Shown here: in pieces, positions 1 to 9,539 of the stretch
How the letters are laid out: each line of letters opens with the position of its first letter
Position numbering within the stretch: the stretch's first letter is position 1
Assembly: GCF_037975245.1 (NCBI RefSeq)
Contig: NC_092576.1
Coordinates: forward strand, 5,542,501-5,606,500
Reading direction: 5' to 3'
DNA length: 64,000 nucleotides
Origin: Apostichopus japonicus
Lineage: Eukaryota > Echinodermata > Holothuroidea > Aspidochirotida > Stichopodidae
The notes under the pieces: generated by a model
The model's database searches: none
Told to the model about the DNA's origin: nothing
What the model saw: the letters and a program-made list of their open reading frames with translations, nothing else
Made by a program: the position numbers and the translations under genes

Positions 1-480
1 ACGCAAGGTACCTCGGCTACCGCTGCGCTCTCCATCGGGGTGTCAAATCCCAGGGTAGTCTGTAACCGTAGTGCGGGTGTGTCTGGAAGCTTCCGGAAGG
101 CGCTTTTCGCATAAATAACGGCTCCGGTATAGAGAACAGGACCAGCTAAGGTAAATAATAAGTTCAGAAGAATGGTATCCAAAAGAGAGTTAAGAGTAAG
201 TCACACACAGCGTGGTTGGCATGGTGAAGAAAGGCCGGAACGGAAAAGGTAGGTTTTGTAAGGGCTATGCAGACATCGTTGTTTTACGTGGCGTGACGTA
301 CAGGTTGGTGCCACTGGGAGAAGAGAGCGAGCCACTCCTTGAAAACTAATATGACATTCGGTGAGGTTACTCGACCGTAGCTTAGAACTGCACTGATTGT
401 GCTCTACGTTTACAAATTAGCATAATAATACACCATTTAAGAATTGCATAACATCAATTAGCGCGTAGTTAACCTTTAAA
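1..480. other. GC-richer left flank with one tiny open frame
   Basis: This stretch is visibly richer in G, C and CpG than the AT-rich sequence that follows. It contains an AT-rich motif CATAAATAA near 110-118 that could be a TATA-like box, and a short frame at 221-349 (ATG to TAA, 42 codons) beginning M-V-K-K-G-R-N. It does not look homologous to anything else in the window, so it probably lies outside the duplicated unit. It could be the end of an LTR or a 5' exon. I do not recognise it and assign no function. Confidence 0.3.
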
Positions 481-497
481 GTAACATGCTGCATCAT

Positions 498-500
<3 letters not shown>

Positions 501-568
<68 letters not shown>

Positions 569-592
569 ATGTATATATATATATATATAATG

Positions 593-664
<72 letters not shown>

Positions 665-686
665 TATATACGTATATATGTAAATA
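501..686. repeat. (TA)n microsatellite at the left edge of unit 1
   Basis: An almost pure TA dinucleotide tract, interrupted by a few TGTA and CATA variants. It directly precedes the first base homologous to unit 2 (near 690), and unit 2 is likewise preceded by a (TA)n tract ending near 35104. Open frames of alternating Y and I here are products of the repeat. Confidence 0.95.
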
Positions 687-689
687 TGT

Positions 690-2560
690 ATGTATTTATA
701 GTGCTAATAAATCACGGAAATATTATGCGAGCTTGGAAAAAACGTTTCGCATGTACATTGCATTGAAAAAAGGGAAACCAATTGAATTTTTCAAGACGGC
801 CTTAAACTACTCCTAAATCATCGCGGGATTCGTTGCTAATGATTCTATCGATCGAAAAGAACGACAGTAAATAACCAATTTGTTATGTTAAGGGAAGGAA
901 CTGCAGTATTCTAAACAATTATGAGAAATTTCAGAAACAGAACAAGGCTGAAAATTAAAGATTACGGGGAGAGGATGAAATCCCAGCACCATTGCAACAT
1001 TAGATTTAATACTTGAAATATAGTCCATGTATGATCTTCTGTAAAATAAACATATTATAAATTTTAAGTAAATCTTATATAGCAATACATCATCATACTA
1101 TTATTAGCAATTGTGACAGGCTGGACATGGTTCTGAGAGCCTTCGACTTAGTTGTATTTAAGTTCATACACTCCGATGATATTCCAAGCAGAACAGGTAA
1201 AAAATAATCTCCTCTACCTCTTTGCACATTAACACATTATTCTTTAATTCAGGTATTCATAACATAAGTGGAAAAGGGATTGGCTAGGGTTAAAGAGGAC
1301 ACTAATAGACTTCTACCGCAGTACAAAAAGTGTAATCCATGTTACAGCAACAAGAAAGAGCTGCTCTTAGAGCGTCTAACAGCTCGGCGCTCTCGCTGAT
1401 TGATGGTTGTGAACTGGAAATTGAAACTAGCCATACAAAATATATTATATTTATAGGCTTTGTCACTGTTTTGTAACTTTTGACAGAGAGTTCTCTATTT
1501 CAAATTGGACTTGATAAGAAACTTTCCAAAGAGCAAGGAATACTACGTAAAATGTATGTATTTAAAAATAATTTCTACATAAATTTTATACTATAACTTG
1601 ATGACTGCGATTGGTTAGCCTGAGCAGAGGAATGATGAGAACGCTACAGATTAATTAAGACTTCCTAGTTTTACAGGAATCTCCTCATCTAGCAGACGTA
1701 ACGAACTGCCGAGGAACACACCTCAAAGGCCACAAACACCAGGTAAGTAAATCCTCAATGTTACTATTAACCCTATAATTCCATACCTGTGTATGGATAT
1801 GTTGGCTAGGTCGCATTGACGCTACTAATCTCTGTTGTATTTGTTAACCTCTTTTGGCTAACGTACATGAAAAACGTCTTACCACAACCTTTTCAGTGGT
1901 ATTTTGTCAATTACTTGACAAATAAGTGCATTTTATAAATAACACCTTCATAGTCAGTTTTACTGTGTGTACGTTTGTACAGTATGTGTTGCTGCTACCC
2001 TTTTGGCAGTGGCGTAACCACATTTGTTCATCTGGGGGATGAGTGGGCAGCGGGAGCAAAGAGTTCGAGTGTGAGGAGGGGGGGGGGGGCAAGCTTCGAC
2101 CTCAACCAGTTCGGTCATTTTAGGTACTTTTGCAAATATGCCACATTCCCTAACTCTCGAAGCCATGGCAACAGTACCGTTATGGATGATTTTTGTTGAG
2201 GTTATGAAGTGATAAATTGTATTTCTTGACAAACTTAAAGTATGCACATGTTAGTCATCATACATCACCGAAGGCATCTGAGAGTTATAAAATAGAGATT
2301 TATTTACAAATGAAAACAATTTAGTATGATAGCCCCCCAAAAAACTACTTGTAAGTAGACAACAATGTACTGTGACAGACTGTTAAAAATGCTGCAATAC
2401 GTTTATATGCCTACATCTATGATGGTGTCTTGTTCTATTTGAACTTCAATATTCTTTAGTAAAGCATTCACATTGTAAAAAAATAGAAACAGCATGTCCA
2501 TTATTTTTAAGTGAAATATATGTTGTTTAAAAGCATAATCATTTTATTGAGGGGAGTGGG
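690..2560. other. Non-coding start of unit 1
   Basis: Homologous in patches to 35108-36410. No exon structure or convincing coding frame is visible. A G10 tract lies near 2081-2090, just after a CAGTGGCGTAACCACA motif (about 2008) that resembles termini of short DNA transposons. Confidence 0.5.
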
Positions 2561-2809
2561 GTTGTTATATGTTTGGGGAAGTTATCTATTTCTTCTTTCA
2601 TGTTGATTTTTATTTTGCAATTATGTATATATTTGGACGAGTTCAAGAGAAAATTTAAGGGTTGCGGAGCTGCGATTGTGCACGTTTCGCACTTGTACAA
2701 TACACATACTGTTCAGTGTTACTCGGCGAAGCCTAACGATATGTTGTATATTGACCAGGTAGACTAGGCCGACGTTACACACCGATACAGTTAACTATGG
2801 TATATTATT

Positions 2810-2945
2810 TACGAGACTTGGCTACACCGTCAACCTCCACAATTGATGTTATCGGGAAGCAAAATATGAGGGCGCTAAACACCAAAACACATGTGCGGCT
2901 CATATCAATCTAGCTGGCCCTAGTAAACAAAACAGGGTAAAATTC
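2810..2945 (+). mobile_element. Relic of a Ty3/Gypsy gag region (unit 1 copy)
   Basis: The stretch matches, with gaps, the end of the gag relic in unit 2 (about 37081-37220): a GGCTACACCGTCA block, CCACAATTGAT, and a CCTAGTAAACAAAACAG block. The better preserved gag start and zinc knuckle of unit 2 are absent here, so unit 1 keeps only a deleted fragment. No usable open frame remains. Confidence 0.5.
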
Positions 2946-3399
2946 TGCGTACAATCATTGGCTGAGGGAGGGGGGGGGGTTAACAAAGAAGAAAATGATA
3001 AACGCTTAATAAAAGCTGCATGTAACTTGAAACCAAATAAAAACTAATGCAAACTATAGAGAGCTTATACTTCTTGTCTCTTTGTCTTAAGAGTAACTGC
3101 TTTACTTCCTGTTCCCGAGTTTATTCATCCCTTATCCATTTTATAGTCGTCCTTTGTCTTAATTCCGTAAAATCATCATGCTTGACCACAGATGACAACC
3201 TATTGCATCTCATGTGTATACAGATGCGGTTAGTCATAGCCCTCTTCTATGTGCCTTATTAATTACAAGTAAATATTCCACATGTCACAGAGAGTTTCTC
3301 ATCCCTTCTCAGGAAGTTATGACTTAATTAAATGCTGTTTTTTTGGGGGGGGGGTGGAAAAATAAAGTTTATATTCTAAAATTATATATATGGTGTTTA

Positions 3400-3560
3400 T
3401 CGTTATCTGCTGTTCTACCTATTTAATAATTGAGCCCTGTACTAACTGAGCCGGAGAACCCTAACATAACATGGCGCCCAACGTGGGGCGTACGACTTTG
3501 ATGTGGGTTTGGGTGAATATACTGGGAACAGGAAGTAAGTAGTTACATTAAAGACCAAGA
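3400..3560 (+). mobile_element. LTR edge and primer-binding site of an LTR retroelement
   Basis: The 18 bases at 3472-3489, TGGCGCCCAACGTGGGGC, are the classical primer-binding site complementary to the 3' end of tRNA-Lys(1,2). It directly follows ...CCTAACATAACA, which suits the 3' end of a 5' LTR ending in CA. What follows does not encode a recognisable gag, so this is a solo or heavily deleted remnant. The left edge of the LTR cannot be placed by eye. No matching site is visible in unit 2. Confidence 0.6.
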
Positions 3561-4009
3561 AAAACGTAAGCACATACCTAAAGGGGCTATAACTTCTCGC
3601 TACATTACCCAAACCATGCTCATATATTACCACTTCATTTTATCGAATATTTCCACGAAAGCAGTTTGTCACAACTACCCCATATGGCAGTTCTCTAGAG
3701 TAGATCTTGATGAGGAAAATTGCTAATTGAGTGACCTCAGCAGAAGGTCACCCACCCAGCAGACCCGTTGTTAAGAAATCAAACCACATACACAAATAAC
3801 CGAAAGTCAGATTAATGATCAATGCACTAAAGTTTGCCAAAGCTTGACAAAAGGTTTAGCAATGATATTTACCAATCAGAGCCATATAAGTGCGGCAACA
3901 TTTAACATTTAATTCAGCTAAACCATTAGAACACATATCCCTAAAGGGAATAATGAAGCATGTAAGGAGACTTGTTTTGGAATCTTGTCGTAGTTACAGC
4001 TTAGTAGCA

Positions 4010-4260
4010 ACTCTTGTTTTGGGTAGTAGCGACTCCAAATTTGGGATAGAAGCACCTTCCGTTTAGGGTAGTAGGAGCGCCAAAAATTTACGGTACCGTC
4101 GCCGCCTGAAGTTGTAGGAGCGTCGCCTGTTTAGAATAGTAGTAGAGCCAACTTTCAAGAGTAGCATTGTCACTTACGAGTAGTAGCAAGACCTGTTCAA
4201 ATTAAGGTTGTAGCAAGGAGGTTCCTTGTAGAACCTCCTTGCATCACATCCTGTTTACGG
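4010..4260. repeat. Degenerate GTAGTAGC minisatellite with a 12-bp hairpin
   Basis: A loose tandem array with a period of roughly 33-36 bp whose units share GTAGTAGC/GTAGGAGC and TTTAGGG-like words. At 4213-4242 the arms GCAAGGAGGTTC and GAACCTCCTTGC form a perfect 12-bp hairpin around a 6-nt loop. A degraded copy of the tract lies in unit 2 (about 37440-37560). Confidence 0.55.
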
Positions 4261-4276
4261 AAGTAGAACACCCTAT

Positions 4277-4448
4277 ATCAACACAACGATACGCGTCGCG
4301 TTTCAGAGATCATTCGTATATGGAATGCCGTAATAACATATGTTATTACGGCCCTCCATACGTATGTTATTACGGCGTTCCATACGTAGGTTATTATGGC
4401 GTTCCCTACGAATGATCTCTGAAACGCGACGCGTATCGTTGTGTTGAT
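4277..4448. mobile_element. Snapback element with perfect 42-bp inverted arms (MITE-like)
   Basis: Bases 4277-4318 and 4407-4448 are exact reverse complements over 42 bp; the arms begin ATCAACACAACGATACGCG. Complementarity continues imperfectly inward, and the centre contains a 24-bp palindrome at 4328-4351 built on CCGTAATAACAT plus two more ACGTATGTTATTACGGCG-like units. The whole 172 bp could fold as a single hairpin. Partial copies of the arm (CATACGAATGATCTCTG and GCGTATCGTTGTGT) occur in unit 2 near 37576, 37623, 37993 and 38539. No target duplication or protein is evident. It is probably a non-autonomous foldback element. Confidence 0.7.
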
Positions 4449-6374
4449 TTTCTTGCACTATGGATATTACGTTGTTACATTCGTAATTCTAGTTGTAGCA
4501 GGGAGTTGTTATGGAAACGCACTGGTTGTAGTTTGGGCGATACTATCTAAACCTAGTACACAAAGCTTAGTAACGAAGCCGAGTGTACAATAGAATGGGA
4601 TTTTTGAAGGTATGGAATTGATGTTACTATTTGTTTGTTTTTTATTTTGGTGATAGATAGTAAATTGTAGGTTAATGTCAGTAGGCAATAGCTGTAAGTT
4701 TCGTTTTTACATGGACGTACGTTGTAGTTTGTTGTTGGGAAGTCCAAGTAAGTTTGTTTACTCTGCTAGATTAACCGAGTGAAGGTTCCTTTCTACAACT
4801 GGATCAAAGGTCCGTTGTGTACTACGCTGTAATTTGGTAAACCTTGTGCAGTTTTGATATGGTATGTTTATTACATTTTTATGACTCATAATGTGCAAAT
4901 ATGTACAGTAGCTATGCCACCGTGTATTATCATGAATTTCATATGCAATTCCTCATAGCCTAGTCATATTGCTTCTGCTACGTACTGTACTTTGTTTTGT
5001 TAAATGAAGAGGCTAGTTTAATTTATGACCTGGTTTGGTACCAAAAATTTGGCCAATGCTGAAATTTTGATTTTCAACAGTGTTCTTTTTTGTAGTAGAT
5101 TTTGCATATCACGTCGAACTGAACAACACCCAAAACAGTATCAATATAGCTGCAGTCACGAGGCAGTGCTAACAATACCAAGTGGAATTTCCCGAATGCA
5201 TGTGTAGCACTAGGTGATTTACATATCTCATTGTGAAAGGTTCCCTCTCAAATATAAACGAACGTTACATGATACTTGTAACCCAAATGCAGCATTAAGT
5301 TCTGCATCATACAATCAGCATACGATCGTTTCACGAGGCTCTTTCAGAAGGTTTAACTTAATATATGAACTAGCCTATGCCTAAAGTATGTACAGAATCA
5401 ACTGAATATACTTCAACCACTACACTAGTATAAATAACTATTACAATGCGGGCTAAATGGATTCGCCTATACCGTGATTCCACTACATTGAGTGAACATT
5501 ATATCACTGAGCGAAACGTTATTGGGATATCTATGAATGGTTAGCCCATTTTTAAAGTCACCAAAGTAAAATAAACATAGGAAGTTGGTGAAGGGCAAGT
5601 TTCATTGTAAATGGTGACCCTTGCAATATAATGATATCGCGGGTTAAGGTTAAAGAGACACGGTGCTATACCTAGTTCAGTAAGTTGGGCATCAATGAAT
5701 ATCCGTTGACTTAGTATGGACAAAAAGCTTGTTTCATTTCTCTATCATTCTGTGTCAAATCACTGATCGCTGTTGCTCGACCCTCACCAAATATTTTTTG
5801 GAGTTTATTTGCCTAGTATTTAATGATATAATGGTAAATCACTCAATTCAACCAAAACTCAATCAAAGTTTGAGATTTTCACTGTAATGTTTTGCCATTG
5901 CAAATACTTTTAGCTCTGCTATTGTAATTCAATGTTATATCATGTTTCACGGTCACTTTCAATACCTCCTCAATATATTGTACAAATATTAGATCTCTTA
6001 TAGAATACAAAATTAGCTTTTTTCAACCTGACCCATATTAAATACACAGTTGTCAAATACGACAGATTTTGCACTTCAGAGCAACTTTACAATCTCATAA
6101 ATTAGTTGGATAAAACTAGAACCTGAAATTTAGTTAATAGAAAGAACTCTATACTTACACTACAAGTACCGGTAAGTGATATTCATGGCTCTCGCATTGT
6201 TATCTTTGTGATAAGTTTGCTACTACAACCCTTCATCGTACTGGATTGCAACACAATCTATCATCTTCGGAGTTACATAACTTAAAAGTATAACACAGGA
6301 AATCACTGCGAGCGTGTGTTTATATTTACTGGATCAGTCACAATGACCTTTAAAAACACTCAAGTATCCTGAAG
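4449..6374. other. Non-coding stretch, partly homologous to 38560-38880
   Basis: About 4500-5010 matches unit 2 in fragments (for example GTATTATCATGAATT). Beyond about 5250 the two units stop matching. Apart from short frames that show no coding character I see nothing here. Confidence 0.5.
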
Positions 6375-7061
6375 CAGGCGCGTATCCAGGATTTTCTAAC
6401 CCGGGGGGCGCGAATTACTATCTAAGCGGAGCGCCACCATCAGTTGGCGCGCAGCGTACAAGAAAATTTCTGGTTTTGATACCCCCCAGATCACCGGAAA
6501 CGGCACTTCTCGGGCTTGAAATGACCAACCAGATGTACACTTTTTGCCTGAGAACCAAGTATTTCCTAATAGTTTTTTTTTTCCATCCATAACCTTGTTG
6601 AAGATTGTCAACCCGGCACACGTCATGTTCGACCTGATCGCATCTCCTGTGGGTCTTTGCTTTTGTAGGTGATTCTACGTCGCGGCCCACAATACCCGTC
6701 AGCCCCACTTTTCAAGGTTTTAAGCCCCAAATTTGTTCCGAATTTGAAAATTCACATTTCTCGTGAATAAACTCACTTGAAAACATACCCATAATGTTGT
6801 ACAAAATTTCATCTATGGACAACCAATATAGAAAAACTTCCTTGAACCCCTAACAGACCGGTCAAAATTGCACGAGTAGAGGGAAGTGTGATGCAGAATG
6901 TTGGTCAGAAATTTTCGAAAATTCAGACACAGTTAATTTATTGGTGTAGAAATATTAAACCTCTTTTAACGGCTATTATAAAACTTGGTTGAAGGAAATG
7001 AAAAAATAGCAGATATTCCCGAAACCGAACACTACACACACAGGCGTAGGAGGCGCGGAGG

Positions 7062-7412
7062 CAGTGGCGGAGCTAGGGGTATTGGTCAGGAGGGGCGAGA
7101 ATGGTCTGTAGGGGCGCTTTCCACACTATCTAAGCGGAGCGCCACCACTGGTTGGCGCGTAGCGCACAGAAAATTTTTGAGTAAATATACTCCCTAGATC
7201 GCCGGAAATGACCCTTTCAGGGCCTGGCTAATTTTCAGATAAACGAAGAATAGGGTGTCATCGCCAAATTACACCAACAAAATGTGAGAAATGTCAATAA
7301 GTAGATTAGAGCGCAATAAAAAAGTCAATAATCTAGAAAAAGGCGCCAGCAGTCCATTTGAGTTCGTCAGGGGGGCATCCGCCCCCCTGACCGTATGGAC
7401 GCTCCGCCATTG
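7062..7412. mobile_element. Nested 351-bp TIR element
   Basis: The left end CAGTGGCGGAGC mirrors the right end GCTCCGCCATTG with one mismatch. The flanking octamers CGCGGAGG and CTCGGCGG agree at 6 of 8 positions, which would fit an aged 8-bp hAT-type duplication but does not prove it. A GGGGGGC/GCCCCCC hairpin lies close to the right end (about 7370-7390). A related block with TCTAAGCGGAGCGCCACCA also occurs in the outer element (about 6420-6440), so the two families share internal sequence. Confidence 0.55.
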
Positions 7413-8073
7413 CTCGGCGGGGGTGCAGCCCCTAATTCGTCATTACTAATGTAAAAGAAAGTTTTGACAAATAATTGGACCTCCATGCTTTTCATACATC
7501 TACATGAGACATGTCGTTGTTTACGTTAGCATCCCGCGGTATACTGCGCAATTTGAACGGACCGCACGGTACATGATGGCATGCGATGTAATAACCGATG
7601 CTTGCTTATATGATATTGACACCGACACGTTGAACGCGCGCTTCGCGCGCGAAAATTTTTGGTTATTTTTTCAGGCAAGTCGGACAGTTTTGAGGATTTT
7701 CATCCTGGAACGCCATTTTAATGCTCACTGATATGATGTGATATCTGCTGTTTGCGTTACAAATTCGAACAGGCGCTTAGCGATATCATTTAAAAAAATG
7801 CTGAATGGGGGGTAGCGGTCGCCCCCATCCCAAAATGCGTCATGTTCCCCGACGACACGGTCGAGTTCGAGACCAGCCACAGTTGGTTTCATAGCACAAT
7901 TCTACACACGCGTTATGATAGACCATATATAATATATATATAGATCATTAGTGAGAGAGGAAAATGGAAACGTCAAAAAAATGGAGTTGTCGGTGTAAGG
8001 GGTAGGGTGAGGCACACTTTTACGAAATCATTGATCCGTCACTGGCTACCCTTCAGCGCTGTAATGATGTCAC

Positions 8074-8240
8074 TGTTCCTCTTTCTCTTCCCGGTGTCTT
8101 CGCGTTTTTCTTTTACTCCCTCCTTTTCTCCTTCTTCTCTCTTTCTTCTTTTTCTTTTCCCTTCCTTCCTCTCCTCCTCCTCTTTTTCCCCTCTTTTTTC
8201 CTTTTTTCTTCTCTTTTTTTTCTCTCCTCTTTTTCTTACC
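8074..8240. repeat. Polypyrimidine (TTTCTCC)n strand-asymmetric tract
   Basis: About 165 bases of almost pure C/T on the plus strand (purines on the minus strand), interrupted near the start by GGTGTCTTCGCG. Tracts like this can form intramolecular triplexes. The long K/E/R- or F/S/L-rich frames crossing it are composition artefacts. Confidence 0.85.
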
Positions 8241-8282
8241 CGGGGGGCGCGCGCCCCCAACGCCCCCCTGGATACGCACCTG

Positions 8283-9484
8283 TGAAGTAATTCTATAGGA
8301 GAACCCTTATCACCCACAATGGCACTTTAAGAAAGAATACAAAAAATTGGATATATTGGCGTTTTTAAGTTGAACTCCACAATACAATGTTAAAACAACA
8401 TACAGTTTGCATTACGGTTTTTGGAATAAGTTCTACCGGTTCCTATAATGGGATATAATTATTCAATTGCTTAGGAAATATAAGAAAATGCCACTTGGCC
8501 AGCAACATATTCTTGTGCAAACTTTCAAAAGGACAATTTCGAAGCATTACAACTGATTTTTTATTCTAATTTCACTGTGCTTTAATAAAAAAAAAGGATG
8601 ATGTTATTTTAGGAGAGGGGTCAACTATTAACTTCTTTAACAATCAGTTCATTTGGCATGACTGTTCTGTTCAATATGTAAGAACAATTGATTTAACCTT
8701 GATAAATATTATACACTAATTACTTAATTACATACTTAATTACATTCCTGCTTTTAAACCCTTTTCTTTGGCGATCTACGTCGAGAAGTGGCAATCCGCA
8801 ACTCACATTTTCTATGAGCATTAATTTGTGGATATAACCTAACTGATGAGTGATGGCTCAACTGCTTATTTGATTTTATTGTATTTCCTTGTAAATTAAC
8901 TGGAGGTTATTGAAAAATTGCACCAAAGAAAAACATATGAAAACAAGTGACCACAGTGATATGGAGGATATGAAGTTTCAAATTCTATCGAAGGAAAGGT
9001 TCTCTTGCTAACTTGCTCGTGACTTACTACAAGCGGTCGACCTATAAGTGGGAAGCGACGGTGTCCCTATCGCTGATGTGTGACAAGACTGGAGGGTTGG
9101 TGGGGGTGGGAGAGCGTAGCATCCAAACCTCATAGTCCATCGGGGGAATGTCTAGGCGGGGAATTTTCTTTAATAGACCCATCCTCCGGGAACAAGACAC
9201 TCAAAGAAAAGTCAAAAGTATTGTAAAGCACTACATTGCCTTAAGACCTAACGTATGGAGTTAAGGGTTCAATCCTCTAGCCCAAAAATCGAAAGAGGCC
9301 CCTACCCCCACCAGCATCTCTTATTTTAATGCCTGTCTCTCTTCTGCACATGTATCTGCATGTCCATTAATATGTCCTTTTAAGGTGTATGTCTTTGTAG
9401 CGCTACATAGCAAGTATAACATAAATGGGTTTGATTTATCACTAATTTTGGTCATATTAAATATCTTTCTTGTTTTTTTTTCAG
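8283..9484. other. Region upstream of gene A
   Basis: No exon is recognisable. Homology to unit 2 resumes near 9215 (to about 42450) and continues to the signal-peptide exon. The conserved AG directly before the ATG in both genes implies a 5' leader exon somewhere upstream, possibly in this interval. I cannot place it or a promoter. Confidence 0.4.
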
Positions 9485-9539
9485 ATGTCTACAACAAACC
9501 TTTTTGTGATCTCTGCTATCCTTTTTTGCATTTTAAGTG
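9485..9539 (+). CDS. Gene A exon: signal peptide
   Basis: Encodes MSTTNLFVISAILFCILS plus the first base of a glycine codon: a short polar start, then a hydrophobic core of about 12 residues, a typical secretory signal. The acceptor TTTTTTTTCAG abuts the ATG and the donor GTAAGA follows in phase 1. The exon at 42866-42920 is its duplicate. Confidence 0.8.

Larger units (their letters stand above)
6375..8282. mobile_element. 1.9-kb non-autonomous DNA transposon with TIRs and 5-bp TSD
   Basis: The left end CAGGCGCGTATCCAGG (6375-6390) is the reverse complement, with one mismatch, of the right end at 8267-8282. The element is flanked by TGAAG on both sides (6370-6374 and 8283-8287), a 5-bp target-site duplication. 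G-runs followed by GCGCG lie inside each terminus. There is no transposase frame. The interior holds a nested TIR element (7062-7412), a GCGCGC foldback (about 7636-7652) and a pyrimidine tract (8074-8240). It is absent from unit 2. The superfamily is not certain. Confidence 0.7.

Noticed and set aside
8007-8317. Charged or S/F-rich proteins on either strand
   Set aside because: They come from the polypyrimidine tract and transposon ends.
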